Made by a program: the position numbers and the translations under genes. Positions 1-8,463 of a stretch of 64,000 bases of DNA are shown piece by piece; positions within the stretch are counted from its first letter, which is position 1, and the number at the start of each line of letters is the position of its first letter. The notes under the pieces were generated by a model. That model saw nothing but the letters and a program-made list of their open reading frames with translations, was not told where the DNA came from and did no database searches. The stretch is from NCBI RefSeq assembly GCF_022829295.1, contig NZ_JAKSYH010000048.1:1-64000 (forward strand), in the 5' to 3' direction. The stretch comes from Methylobacterium sp. J-088. GTDB taxonomy: Bacteria; Pseudomonadota; Alphaproteobacteria; Rhizobiales; Beijerinckiaceae.

Positions 1-129
1 GCCGGCCTTCTGCTGTTCCTCGGAATCATCCTCGCCAATGCCGTCTCGACGGCGGCGGAATGCGGCACCGGCCTCTGCCCGGACGACCCGACGCGCTACG
101 AAGCGCTCGATGCGTGGCTGAAGCGCTAG
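1..129 (+). CDS. Partial CDS, C-terminal 42 residues of an unknown small protein
   Basis: Frame 1 is open from the left edge to a TAG at 127-129. The visible part begins with a hydrophobic run (AGLLLFLGIILANAVSTAA) followed by a short polar tail with two cysteines (CGTGLC), and ends in DAWLKR. This resembles the end of a membrane-anchored or secreted small protein. The start lies outside the window, so family and function cannot be assigned. Confidence 0.45.
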   Translation, partial: AGLLLFLGIILANAVSTAAECGTGLCPDDPTRYEALDAWLKR

Positions 130-152
130 AGCCGTGTACGATGGGGTGGCAC

Positions 153-416
153 ACGTTACACGACAGTGACACCAACGCCGCCGAAAAGGTGCCGGGTGCC
201 CTCTCTCGTTCGGGAGCGGGACCGGGTTAGGGATGAGAGCTTGCCGGAAGAGGCGCACCCTGTCAGCGCCTTTAAGCTGCGCGCGATCCTGAACTTTCTC
301 GACCCTCACCCCAACCCTCTCCCGCACGGGAGAGGGGGCATGTCGCGCTTGCCACCCGTGTTGGCAGACGCGTGTCGTGTACCGTGCGCGTTGCAATCGA
401 GCACAGCTCTAAGCCT
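153..416 (+). repeat. Intergenic palindromic repeat, family A, copy 1
   Basis: This gene-free stretch between the first partial CDS and mutY holds two hairpin motifs of the type CCTCTCCCGnnCGGGAGAGG about 120 bp apart. They are joined by a middle segment that can be aligned with copies at 45137-45376 and 61461-61710 (shared blocks include GGAAGAGGCGCA and CTCACCCCAACCCTCTCCCG). All three copies can be conceptually translated in the same frame into similar peptides containing HPNPLP, which reflects shared DNA rather than a protein. Confidence 0.7.
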
Positions 417-471
417 TTGTTTCAACGCGCTCTCTTGCGCCGAACCGGTGTCCACTTCGGCGGAGAGCGCT

Positions 472-1779
472 CTAGCGCCGCCGCGCCGTGCCCCGACGGC
501 GCGGCGCGGCCGGTGGTGCCTCAGGCTCACCGTCCAGGAAATCGTCCGCGTCCGGCGGCGGCAAGGGCGCCGGCTTCGGCTGCGGTTTCGGCACGGCCCG
601 CACGCGCGGGCGCGGCTCCGGATCCGGCATCGACACTGGGGCTTCCATCGCCGCCAGCAGCGGCATCGGTGGCGGGTCCTTCTTCGGGCGTCCCCGCGGC
701 TTCTTCTCGGGCTCCGGCTTCGGGTCGAAGGCGTGAGCCAGGACCTTGCGCATCAGGCCCGGCAGCGGCTCGTCGTCGAGGGCACTGCGCGGCGTGAAGC
801 GCATGCCGGCCGGCGCGGGCGTCGAGAGGGCGACCCGAGCCACGAACACCGTCAGCTCCAGCGGAAAATGCGTGAAGCCGTGGCGCACGAGCCCCGGCAG
901 GCGCTTCCAGCGCGCGTCGAGGGGCGCGTCCAGCAGGGCTCCGGCCACGTCGTAGTCCGGCTCCCAAACGCTGCCCGGCGGCTCTGCCATGTTGCCGAGC
1001 AGTCCCTCCGGCGCCCGCGTCCGCAGCAAAACCCCCTCATCGCCGCTGCGGATCGCCACGAAGGCCGCGCCGCGGCGCAGAGCCCCCTTGGCGACCCTGA
1101 TCTTGCGCGGGAACGTGTCCTGCGTGCCGAGCGCCCGGGCCCGACAGGGCACCATCCAGGGGCAGAGCGCGCAGGCGGGCCGCTTGGGCGTGCAGATCGT
1201 CGCACCGAGATCCATCAGCGCTTGCGCGAAGTCGCCCGGCCTTTCGTCGGGGACGAGGGCCTGGGTCAGCCGCCGGATCTCCGGGCGGCTGCCCGGCAGG
1301 GGCGCCTCGACCGCGTAGGCGCGGCTCAGGACCCGCTCGACATTGCCGTCGACAGCCGCTTCCGGCCGGTCGAAGGCGATCGCGGCGATCGCCCCGGCCG
1401 TATAGGCGCCGATCCCCGGGAGCTTGCGCAAGGCCTCCGCGGTATCGGGAAAGCGCCCGCCGCCCGCGGCCACGGCCTTCGCGCAGGCGTGCAGATTGCG
1501 CGCGCGGGAGTAGTAGCCGAGCCCCGCCCAGGCCGCCATCACGGCCTCCTCGGGGGCGTCCGCCAGGGCGAATACGTCGGGAAACCGCCCCAGGAAGCGC
1601 TCGAAATACGGCCGGACCGCCGCGATCGTGGTCTGTTGGAGCATCACCTCGGACAGCCAGACCCGGTACGGATCGGGCGCCTCTCCGGCGAGCACCCGCC
1701 ACGGCAGGACGCGCCGATGGCGGTCGTACCAGGCGAGCAGGTCGTCGGCGCGCGGTCCGGCACCGGCTTGATGATCCAT
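472..1779 (-). CDS. mutY: A/G-specific adenine DNA glycosylase MutY
   Basis: MutY removes adenine mispaired with 8-oxoguanine in base excision repair. With the ATG at 1779 the protein has 435 residues. Glu44 in the SEVMLQQT segment fits the catalytic acid. LPGIG (120-124) is the helix-hairpin-helix, and Asp144 in VDGNVERV is the second catalytic residue. Cys196, 203, 206 and 212 have the 4Fe-4S spacing C-x6-C-x2-C-x5-C. The HGFTHFPLEL segment belongs to the C-terminal MutT-like 8-oxoG-sensing domain. After about residue 354 there is an unusual Pro/Lys/Arg-rich tail with an AT-hook-like RGRPKK. Alternative starts at 1797 and 1890 exist but lie before the conserved N-terminus. Confidence 0.93.
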   Translation of the reverse strand: MDHQAGAGPRADDLLAWYDRHRRVLPWRVLAGEAPDPYRVWLSEVMLQQTTIAAVRPYFERFLGRFPDVFALADAPEEAVMAAWAGLGYYSRARNLHACAKAVAAGGGRFPDTAEALRKLPGIGAYTAGAIAAIAFDRPEAAVDGNVERVLSRAYAVEAPLPGSRPEIRRLTQALVPDERPGDFAQALMDLGATICTPKRPACALCPWMVPCRARALGTQDTFPRKIRVAKGALRRGAAFVAIRSGDEGVLLRTRAPEGLLGNMAEPPGSVWEPDYDVAGALLDAPLDARWKRLPGLVRHGFTHFPLELTVFVARVALSTPAPAGMRFTPRSALDDEPLPGLMRKVLAHAFDPKPEPEKKPRGRPKKDPPPMPLLAAMEAPVSMPDPEPRPRVRAVPKPQPKPAPLPPPDADDFLDGEPEAPPAAPRRRGTARRR

Positions 1780-1930
1780 GGCTGTACGGCGCGGCATGGG
1801 CAGATCGACAGGGTCCGCGCTGCATAGCCGGCGGGGTGAGGCGATCATAGGGCGGCGAAAGCGCGGCTGCGTCCTCCCTTCGTCAACCATCCTGCGCTAA
1901 CGTCGCCGGATCCACAGGGCCGGGACCACC

Positions 1931-2413
1931 ATGGCGCGCGTCAAACCGCTGGCCGAACTGATCGAGGGCTGCATCGGCCCGGCCTTTGCGGCGCAGGGCT
2001 TCGCCTCGACCGACATCCTGGCCGCGTGGCCGGAGATCGTGGGCGAACGGCTGGCCCGCTACTGCCGGCCGTCCAAGCTCGAATGGCCCAAGCGCCGCCG
2101 CCGGGATGGCGAGGCGCCGGAATCCGGTACGCTGGTCGTGCGCGTCGAGGGGGTGTTCGCCATCGAATTGCAGCACCTCGCGCCGGTGGTGATCCAGCGG
2201 ATCAACAGGCATTACGGCTGGGCCTGCGTGTCGCGGATCGTCCTGCAGCAGGACCGGGTCGGCCGGAGCGGCGCGCAGGCCAAACCCACCCGCGTGGATC
2301 CCGTTCGGGTCGTCGAGGTCCAGAAGGCGGTCGCCGGGATCGCCGATGACGGCCTGCGCGCGGCCCTCGACCGCCTCGGGACCGCGGCCGTCGCCACCCG
2401 CCCGGATCGATAA
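1931..2413 (+). CDS. DUF721/DciA-like protein
   Basis: 160-residue protein beginning MARVKPLAELIEGCIGPAF, with the family pattern LAAWPEIVGERLARYCRP at about residues 35-55. The central part (GTLVVRVEGVFAIELQHLAPVV) matches the compact KH-like fold of DUF721. Members related to DciA help load the replicative helicase DnaB in bacteria without DnaC, but the role of the alphaproteobacterial form is less certain. It is divergent from mutY, with about 150 bp between the two starts, and a DsbA-type gene follows in the same direction. Confidence 0.8.
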   Translation: MARVKPLAELIEGCIGPAFAAQGFASTDILAAWPEIVGERLARYCRPSKLEWPKRRRRDGEAPESGTLVVRVEGVFAIELQHLAPVVIQRINRHYGWACVSRIVLQQDRVGRSGAQAKPTRVDPVRVVEVQKAVAGIADDGLRAALDRLGTAAVATRPDR

Positions 2414-2503
2414 GCGAGGCGATTCGGTCGCCTTGCCAGGACGGCCGCGCCCGAGTACCCGCATCGGGACGCCAAGACTGATCAATCCGGCGGAGCCTGC
2501 CCG

Positions 2504-3148
2504 ATGACGACGCGACGCGACGCTCTCAAGTTCTCCGGCCTCGCCTTGGGCGCCGGCCTCGCCCTGCCCTACCTGCCCCATGCGGCGCAGGCACAGGGCG
2601 CGGATCTCGCGACCCTGATGCAGCCGGGCCCGCTCGGCGATGTCTGGCTCGGGCCCCCGGACGCCAAGTGCACGATCATCGAGTACGCCTCGATGACCTG
2701 CTCGCACTGCGCCGCCTTCCACCGCAACACGTGGCCGACGTTGAAGGAGCGCTACATCGACACCGGCAAGGTGCGGTTCACGCTGCGCGAATTCCCCCTC
2801 GATCCCCTGGCCACCGCCGCGTTCATGCTGGCGCGCTGCGAGGGCGATTCGAAGTACTACCCGATCACCGACCTGCTGTTCGATCAGCAGGCGGCCTGGG
2901 CCTTCACGCCCAAGCCGGTGGATGCGCTGGAGCAGATGCTGCGGCAGGCCGGCTACACCAAGCAGACCTTCGAGGCCTGCCTGAAGGACCAGAAGATCTA
3001 CGGTGCCGTCAACACCGTGAAGCAGCGCGGGCTCGACGTGTTCAAGGTCGATTCCACGCCGACCTTCTTCATCAACGGCGAGCGCTACACCGGCGAGATG
3101 ACGGTCGAGGGCATGGAGAAGGTGATCAAGCCGATCATCGGGGCCTGA
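2504..3148 (+). CDS. DsbA-family thiol:disulfide oxidoreductase
   Basis: 214 residues. The N-terminus has a twin-arginine-like TTRRDALKFSG followed by a hydrophobic core and an AQAQ cleavage region, so export to the periplasm is likely, possibly by Tat. The thioredoxin-fold active site is CSHC in ASMTCSHCAAFH at about residues 64-75. The cis-proline loop is STPTFFING near residue 185. This is the DsbA/DsbG-like family that introduces or isomerises disulfides in exported proteins. The typical partner DsbB is not in the window. Confidence 0.88.
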   Translation: MTTRRDALKFSGLALGAGLALPYLPHAAQAQGADLATLMQPGPLGDVWLGPPDAKCTIIEYASMTCSHCAAFHRNTWPTLKERYIDTGKVRFTLREFPLDPLATAAFMLARCEGDSKYYPITDLLFDQQAAWAFTPKPVDALEQMLRQAGYTKQTFEACLKDQKIYGAVNTVKQRGLDVFKVDSTPTFFINGERYTGEMTVEGMEKVIKPIIGA

Positions 3149-3246
3149 AGGCCGGGCCGACGCTCTTGCGAAGCACCGCGCCGGAGTTGCGGCTCAAGCT
3201 GGAATACCAGATTAAAATCAACGGCTTACCATGTATGGGCTTCGCC

Positions 3247-3275
3247 TTGACACCCAAGATAGGCGAAACTATGGT
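3247..3275 (+). promoter_or_regulatory. Predicted sigma70-type promoter of the F0 ATP synthase operon
   Basis: TTGACA at 3247-3252 and TATGGT at 3270-3275 are separated by exactly 17 bp, in a locally AT-richer stretch. The GTG of atpI lies 63 bp downstream of the -10 element. It is among the closest matches to a vegetative consensus that I noticed in the window. The transcription start has not been shown. Confidence 0.65.
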
Positions 3276-3337
3276 GCGCCCGCTTGCTGGGGGCGTCCAG
3301 CCGGTTTCGGATCCTCCCGCCCTGTGAGTTTTGAGCC

Positions 3338-3724
3338 GTGAACGGCGACGACACGAGGGGCGGGGCGAGGGACGGAGACGGGACCGAGGGGACGCCGACG
3401 GACAGCGAACTCTCCGCGAGGCTCAAACGTCTCGAGACGCAGATCGAACGGAAGCGGCCGCAGGCTGCTGCCGATCCTTCAACGCGCCCTCGGAACGGCG
3501 GAGGCTCGTCGCTGGGCCAGGCCATGACGCTCTCGACCGAGTTCGTCGCTGGCGTGATCGCGGGAGGGGTACTCGGCTGGATCGTCGATCATGTCTTCGG
3601 GACCAAACCCTGGGGCTTGATCGTCCTTCTGATGCTCGGGTTCGTCGCGGGGGTCTACAACGTGATGCGGGTGTCGGGTTTCTCCGGCGCGCGTCCGGAG
3701 CGGCGCGACCGGCAGGAGCCATAA
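3338..3724 (+). CDS. atpI: ATP synthase protein I (AtpI)
   Basis: 128-residue small membrane protein at the head of the F0 operon. It starts with GTG. The N-terminal half is polar, with a short charged helix (LSARLKRLETQIERKR). Two transmembrane segments follow (TEFVAGVIAGGVLGWIVDHV and GLIVLLMLGFVAGVYNVMR), typical of the AtpI/AtpZ family. AtpI assists c-ring assembly and has been linked to Mg2+ transport. Its place immediately before atpB supports the assignment. Confidence 0.88.
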   Translation: MNGDDTRGGARDGDGTEGTPTDSELSARLKRLETQIERKRPQAAADPSTRPRNGGGSSLGQAMTLSTEFVAGVIAGGVLGWIVDHVFGTKPWGLIVLLMLGFVAGVYNVMRVSGFSGARPERRDRQEP

Positions 3725-3796
3725 GGCGCGCCGGTCGGTGACAATCGAGGCGGCCGGCATGAGCCGGTGCGTCGGACAAGAAGGGCGGGAGCGGGA

Positions 3797-4552
3797 ATGG
3801 CGGTCACGATCGACCCGATCGAGCAGTTCGAGCTGAAGCCGCTCGTATCGCTCGGCCATATCGGCCATCAGCAACTCGCGTTCACCCAATCCGCCCTGTA
3901 CATGTTCGCCGCCGTCGGCGTGATCGCGCTGATCACCATCGTGGCGACTTCGTCGCGCTCGATCGTCCCGGGCCGGATGCAGTCGCTCGCGGAGATCTTC
4001 TACGAATTCATCGCCGACACGCTGCACCAATCCACCGGCGACGGCGGCAAGCGGTTCATGCCGCTGGTGTTCTCCCTGTTCATGTTCGTGCTGATCCTGA
4101 ACCTGTTCGGGATGATCCCCTACGCCTTCGCGGTGACCAGCCACCTGATCGTCACCTTCGGGCTCGCCGCGCTCGTGATCTCCACCGTGGTGATCTTCGG
4201 CGTGATGAAGCACGGCACCCACTTCTTCGGCCTGTTCGTGCCGTCGGGCGTGCCGAAGCCGCTTCTGGCGATCCTGGTGCCGATCGAGATCATCTCCTTC
4301 ATCTCGCGCCCGATCAGCCTGTCGGTGCGTCTGTTCGCCAACATGCTGGCCGGCCACATCGCGATGAAGATCTTCGCGTTCTTCGTGGTTCAGCTTCTTC
4401 TCGCGGGCGCCTGGAGCGTGCTATCGCCGCTCCCGCTGTTCCTGACGATCGCGCTGACCGCGCTCGAATTCCTCGTTGCGGCGCTGCAGGCCTACGTCTT
4501 CGCGACGCTGACGGCGATCTACCTCAACGACGCCCTTCACCCCGGCCACTAA
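3797..4552 (+). CDS. atpB: F0F1 ATP synthase subunit a
   Basis: 251 residues from the ATG at 3797, preceded by a purine-rich GGGCGGGAGCGGG; an in-frame upstream start would add ten Arg-rich residues outside the family. This is the proton-channel stator subunit. The essential arginine is Arg178 in [14 protein letters not shown], and several hydrophobic helices span the protein. The start [16 protein letters not shown] is typical of alphaproteobacterial AtpB. It is followed by atpE, atpF' and atpF; the F1 genes are not in the window, as expected where F0 and F1 operons are separate. Confidence 0.97.
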   Translation: MAVTIDPIEQFELKPLVSLGHIGHQQLAFTQSALYMFAAVGVIALITIVATSSRSIVPGRMQSLAEIFYEFIADTLHQSTGDGGKRFMPLVFSLFMFVLILNLFGMIPYAFAVTSHLIVTFGLAALVISTVVIFGVMKHGTHFFGLFVPSGVPKPLLAILVPIEIISFISRPISLSVRLFANMLAGHIAMKIFAFFVVQLLLAGAWSVLSPLPLFLTIALTALEFLVAALQAYVFATLTAIYLNDALHPGH

Positions 4553-4619
4553 TCCGGCCGGCTCCACCCGCCGCAAACGTCAAAGCACGTTTCGATCTGA
4601 AGAGACCTCAGGAGTTATC

Positions 4620-4847
4620 ATGGATCCCGTCGCTGCGAAGTACATCGGCGCCGGCCTCGCCTGCCTCGGCATGGCGGGTGCGGGCATCGGCCTCGGCAAC
4701 CTGTTCGGTCAGTTCCTTGCCGGCGCCCTTCGCAACCCGTCCGCTGCCGACGGCCAGCGCGCCACGCTGCTCCTGGGCTTCGCCCTCACCGAGGCGCTCG
4801 GCATCTTCTCGCTGCTGATCGCGCTGCTGCTGCTCTTCGCCGTCTGA
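4620..4847 (+). CDS. atpE: F0F1 ATP synthase subunit c
   Basis: 75-residue helical hairpin forming the rotor ring. Helix 1 carries the glycine motif GAGIGLG (21-27). The polar loop is RNP (38-40). The proton-binding carboxylate is Glu58 in ALTEALG. An SD-like CAGGAG precedes the ATG. Length and motifs are standard for an H+-type ring; no Na+-binding signature was seen. Confidence 0.97.
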   Translation: MDPVAAKYIGAGLACLGMAGAGIGLGNLFGQFLAGALRNPSAADGQRATLLLGFALTEALGIFSLLIALLLLFAV

Positions 4848-4880
4848 TCGGCAACGGAGGCTGCGGCCTCCCGGTCAACG

Positions 4881-4909
4881 GGTGGGCGCTCCGTGATGGG
4901 GCGCCCGCC
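4881..4909 (+). other. Intercistronic hairpin between atpE and atpF'
   Basis: GGTGGGCGC (4881-4889) can pair with GCGCCCGCC (4901-4909) through nine pairs, one of them G-U, around an 11-nt loop. There is no U-tract, so full termination is unlikely. Subunit c is needed in many copies per complex, so a hairpin after atpE could stabilise the upstream message or partly attenuate readthrough. That role is inference. Confidence 0.45.
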
Positions 4910-4965
4910 TTCGTCCGTCACCGCATCGCGGTGGCTTCAGCGAACGGTGTCAGTGTAGCGGTCCC

Positions 4966-5544
4966 ATGGCGCAGCCCAACCCCCTCACCACGCCGCCCCC
5001 GGGCGCCGACACGCAGGTCGTGCCGGGCCATGTCGAGCACCCGGAAGGGCATACCGGCGCCTTCCCGCCCTTCGAGAGCTCCGGCTTCCTGGCGCAGCTG
5101 ATCTGGCTCGCGCTCGCCTTCGGGCTTCTCTACTACCTGATGGACAAGATCGCGCTGCCGCGGATCCAGTCGATCCTGCACGCCCGCGCGGAGCGGCTGC
5201 GGGCCGATCTCGATCAGGCGCAGGCCATGAAAACCGAGGCGGATGCCGCAGGCGTCGCCTTCGAGACCGCGCTGCGGGACGCGCAGGGCAAGGCGCGCGA
5301 CATCGCGCAGACCACCCGCAACGAACTGGCCGCCGAGGCCGATGCCAAGCGCAAGGCGCTGGAGGAGCAGCTGAACGCGAAGCTCGCCACTTCCGAAGCG
5401 ACGATCCGCCAGCGGACCGAAACCGCCATGGGCAATGTCCGCTCGATCGCGGGCGAGGCCGCCGCGGCGATCGTCGAGCGTCTGACGGGTCAGGCGCCCG
5501 ACCGGGCGACCCTCGACCGCGCCCTCGACGCCACCGCACACTAG
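4966..5544 (+). CDS. atpF': F0F1 ATP synthase subunit b'
   Basis: 192 residues. A polar N-terminus of about 40 residues precedes one transmembrane helix ([19 protein letters not shown], about 44-62). A long Ala/Glu/Arg-rich coiled coil follows and forms half of the peripheral stalk. The divergent b' subunit paired with b is characteristic of photosynthetic bacteria and alphaproteobacteria. It lies 13 bp before atpF. Confidence 0.94.
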   Translation: MAQPNPLTTPPPGADTQVVPGHVEHPEGHTGAFPPFESSGFLAQLIWLALAFGLLYYLMDKIALPRIQSILHARAERLRADLDQAQAMKTEADAAGVAFETALRDAQGKARDIAQTTRNELAAEADAKRKALEEQLNAKLATSEATIRQRTETAMGNVRSIAGEAAAAIVERLTGQAPDRATLDRALDATAH

Positions 5545-5557
5545 ACGGGAACCCACG

Positions 5558-6046
5558 ATGCTGCTCGAAGCCGAATTCTGGGTCGCCGTCGCGTTCGTCA
5601 TCTTCATGGGTATCGCCTGGAAGGCCGGCGCTTTCTCGGCGATGACCAAGGGACTCGACGGCCGTGCCAAGCGCGTCCGCCACGAACTCGATGAGGCCAA
5701 GCGCCTGCGCGAGGAGGCGGCCGCCGTGCTGGCCGACTACAAGCGCCGCCGCGCCGAGGCCGAGAAGGAGGCCGAGTCGATCGTCGCCGGCGCCCGTGAG
5801 GAGGCGCAGCGCGCCGCCGAAGAGGGCCACCGCAAGCTCGACGACTTCCTGGCCCGCCGCACCAAGGCTGCTGAAACCAAGATCGCCCAGGCCGAGGCGC
5901 AAGCCGAAGCCCAGGTCCGGGCTGCGGCTGCCGAGGCCGCCGTCAAGGTGTCGGAGACGATCCTGCGCGACCGGTTGCAGGGCGAGGCCGCCCAGGGCCT
6001 GATCCGCGCGAGCCTCGGTGAAGTCCGGACGCGCCTGCGGTCCTGA
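5558..6046 (+). CDS. atpF: F0F1 ATP synthase subunit b
   Basis: 162 residues. The N-terminal membrane helix is [17 protein letters not shown] heptad-rich helix follows ([20 protein letters not shown]) and ends in a dimerisation and F1-contact region. It forms the peripheral stalk with b'. It is the last gene of the F0 operon and is followed within 25 bp by a strong hairpin terminator. Confidence 0.95.
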   Translation: MLLEAEFWVAVAFVIFMGIAWKAGAFSAMTKGLDGRAKRVRHELDEAKRLREEAAAVLADYKRRRAEAEKEAESIVAGAREEAQRAAEEGHRKLDDFLARRTKAAETKIAQAEAQAEAQVRAAAAEAAVKVSETILRDRLQGEAAQGLIRASLGEVRTRLRS

Positions 6047-6070
6047 TCCAGTTCATCCCCGCGTAGAGAA

Positions 6071-6092
6071 GCCGCCTCCGGGCGGCTTTTTT
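6071..6092 (+). terminator. Rho-independent terminator of the F0 operon
   Basis: GCCGCC-TCCG-GGCGGC (6071-6086) forms a perfect 6-bp GC stem with a 4-nt loop and is followed immediately by six T residues (6087-6092). It lies 25 bp after the atpF stop codon. Confidence 0.9.
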
Positions 6093-6256
6093 CGTTCAGC
6101 GGCGTCGGCGCTCGGGAAGGATCCCATCGCGCCGCGCTCACCGACGCTGCCCGGCCGGGGTCGCTGCGCGACCAATCGCGATGACGAAGACCGTCGGCAC
6201 CGGCGAACATCGCGGCCGTGAACGACGTTCCCGAAGCGTGTGAGCGCGGGGACGGC

Positions 6257-7537
6257 ATGGCGGATAAGGCACGGATCGTAATCGTCGGCGGCGGCGTCGC
6301 CGGCATCGAGGTGGCCACGAGCCTCGGGCGCGGCGGCGGGGCCGACGTGATCCTCGCCGACCGCAGCCTGTCTCACGTCTGGAAGCCGATGCTGCACACC
6401 TTCGCGGCCGGCACGGCCCAGGCCGACCGGCAGAAGGTCGACTTCTTCGCCCAGGCGCGCCGCAATAGCTTCCGGTTCCAGCCCGGGGCCCTGACCGGTA
6501 TCGACCGGGCGGCGAAGCGGGTTAAACTCATGATCGAAGCCGCCGAGGGGCGGCCGGAGGTGGACCTCGCTTACGACCTCCTGGTCATCGCCATCGGGAG
6601 CCGGGCCAATGATTTCGGCACGCCCGGCGTTGCGGAGCATTGCCTGACCATCGACGATCTGACCGAGGCCGAGCACTTCCACGACCAGCTCCGATGCCAT
6701 CTGCTGGCGCGGCTCGATCGCGGCGGCATGCTGGAGATCGCGATCGTGGGCGGCGGGGCAACCGGCGTCGAGCTCGCCGCCGAGTTGAAACATGCCATCA
6801 ACCTGCTCTCGGCCTACGGTTCGCCGGACTTGCCGCAGCGCCTGCGTTTGACCCTGATCGAGAGCGGGCCGCGCCTGCTGGCGGCCTTTCCGGAGCGAGT
6901 CTCGCGCGCCGCCGCCCGCACCCTCTCGGACCTCGGCGTCGCGGTGCGGACCGGCGCCATGGTAACGGCGGCGGACGCGTCGGGCTTTACCCTGAAGGAT
7001 GGAAGCCGCATCCCCGCCGGTCTGAAGGTCTGGGCGGCCGGCGTGAAGGCCCCCGACGTGCTCGCCGGCCTCGACGGGTTGGAGCGGTCACGGACCGGAC
7101 AGCTCGTCGTCGGCCCGGACCTGCGCGCGACCCGCGATCCGGCGATCATCGCGCTGGGCGACTGCGCCAGCCTCGCGGATCCGCAAACCGACAAGCCGGT
7201 TCCCGCGACGGCACAGGCCGCCCGGCAGCAGGCGCAGCACCTCGCCCGCCATCTCGGAGGCGCGCTGGCCAGCGGCGGCACCGTGGCGACCGAGCTGCCG
7301 CCATTCCGCTACGTCGAGAAAGGCGCCATCGTCTCGCTGGCCGATTTCAACGGATGGGGGACGCTGGGCCGCTACACCTTCGGCGGCGGCCGCCTGAGAG
7401 GGCTGTCCGCCCGGCTGACCCACGACCTGCTGTACCGCCAGCATCAGATCGGCCTGTACGGACCTGTCCGCGGGACTCTGGCATGGCTGCTCGACGATCT
7501 CGATCACCTGATCAGCCCGCCCGTGAAGCTCGACTGA
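6257..7537 (+). CDS. ndh: Type II NADH:quinone oxidoreductase (NDH-2)
   Basis: 426 residues from the ATG at 6257; an upstream in-frame start at 6218 would add 13 residues before the conserved dinucleotide fold. FAD binds at IVIVGGGVAG (7-16) and NADH at IAIVGGGATG (161-170). The ALGDCAS motif near residue 300 closes the FAD site. A C-terminal region (RYTFGGGRLRGLSA) fits membrane association. The enzyme passes electrons from NADH to quinone without pumping protons. It sits after the F0 terminator and is convergent with the FNT gene, which ends 10 bp away. Confidence 0.9.
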   Translation: MADKARIVIVGGGVAGIEVATSLGRGGGADVILADRSLSHVWKPMLHTFAAGTAQADRQKVDFFAQARRNSFRFQPGALTGIDRAAKRVKLMIEAAEGRPEVDLAYDLLVIAIGSRANDFGTPGVAEHCLTIDDLTEAEHFHDQLRCHLLARLDRGGMLEIAIVGGGATGVELAAELKHAINLLSAYGSPDLPQRLRLTLIESGPRLLAAFPERVSRAAARTLSDLGVAVRTGAMVTAADASGFTLKDGSRIPAGLKVWAAGVKAPDVLAGLDGLERSRTGQLVVGPDLRATRDPAIIALGDCASLADPQTDKPVPATAQAARQQAQHLARHLGGALASGGTVATELPPFRYVEKGAIVSLADFNGWGTLGRYTFGGGRLRGLSARLTHDLLYRQHQIGLYGPVRGTLAWLLDDLDHLISPPVKLD

Positions 7538-7547
7538 GCGGCCGGTC

Positions 7548-8417
7548 TCAATCGAGCCGTTCGCCCTCGACCGCCTTGGTCTCCTCCACCTCCGGCGCGA
7601 CCTGTCCGTAATTCAGCACTGCCACCAGAGCGGCCCCGCCGAAGGTGTTGCCGAGCAGCGTCGGCAGGAAAAACTTCAACCCGTAATCGCCCATCGAGGC
7701 GGCCCCGGTGACCACGAGGTAGAAGGCCTCCACCGAGCCGGCCACGATATGAGCGAGGCTGCAGAGCGCCACCAGCCACGTCATCAGCAGGATCACGAAG
7801 GGTGCCGCGCTGGCCGTGGCGGGCAGGAACCACACCATCAGGGCGATCATCCAACCGGCGAAGACCGCCTTGACGAACGTCGCCCAGAAATCGTGCGCGA
7901 TGGCGTCGTGGCTGATCTCCGCGAAGGCCTTGAGCACGGGTGGCTCGAAGGCGCCCGAATAGGCCACCACCGTCGCGATCGTGAGCGTCCCCAGGATGTT
8001 GCCCGACAGGACGATTGACCAGAGCCGGACCACCCGCAGGGCCGTCTTCACGGAGCGGTCGTGCAGCAGCGGCAGGACCGGCGTGATCGTGTTTTCGGTG
8101 AAGAGCTGCTGCCGCCCAAGGACCACGACGAGGAAGCCGACCGCGTAGCCCATGGAGCTCACGATCTTCGCCCAGTCCGTCTCGGGCAGGTGGCTCCGCA
8201 GGACGCCGGGTACGATCAGCGACAGGGCGATGCTCAAGCCCGCGGAGAACGCCGAGAGGAACAGCGCGAGGCCGTTGCGCCGCAACTCCTCGTCGCCTTC
8301 CAGCCGGATGACCTCGTGCAGGACGTAGGCGTCGGGGCGGCCGATTTCCGAGACCTCCTTCAGCAACTCGTCGCGGCGGGCCGCCGGATCGGCCCGCTTG
8401 TTCTTGTCCCGCACCAT
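7548..8417 (-). CDS. Formate/nitrite transporter family protein (YfdC-like)
   Basis: 289 residues from the ATG at 8417; a TTG at 8438 is a weaker alternative, and a GGAG lies 13 nt before the chosen ATG. The cytoplasmic N-terminus is charged and is followed by six hydrophobic segments. The GRQQLFTENTITPVLPLL loop and the internally repeated half TWLVALCSLAHIVAGSVEAF are typical of the FNT fold, a pentameric channel for small monovalent anions. The substrate cannot be told from the sequence; formate would suit a methylotroph but is inference. Confidence 0.85.
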   Translation of the reverse strand: MVRDKNKRADPAARRDELLKEVSEIGRPDAYVLHEVIRLEGDEELRRNGLALFLSAFSAGLSIALSLIVPGVLRSHLPETDWAKIVSSMGYAVGFLVVVLGRQQLFTENTITPVLPLLHDRSVKTALRVVRLWSIVLSGNILGTLTIATVVAYSGAFEPPVLKAFAEISHDAIAHDFWATFVKAVFAGWMIALMVWFLPATASAAPFVILLMTWLVALCSLAHIVAGSVEAFYLVVTGAASMGDYGLKFFLPTLLGNTFGGAALVAVLNYGQVAPEVEETKAVEGERLD

Positions 8418-8463
8418 CCACTCAGCTCCGTAACGCAACGCGATCCGATTGGAGGTCCGACAT

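Noticed and set aside
166..1827. A 553-codon plus-strand frame over the family A repeat and mutY
   Set aside because: Its first part is the repeat-derived HPNPLPHGRGG peptide and the rest is antisense to mutY.
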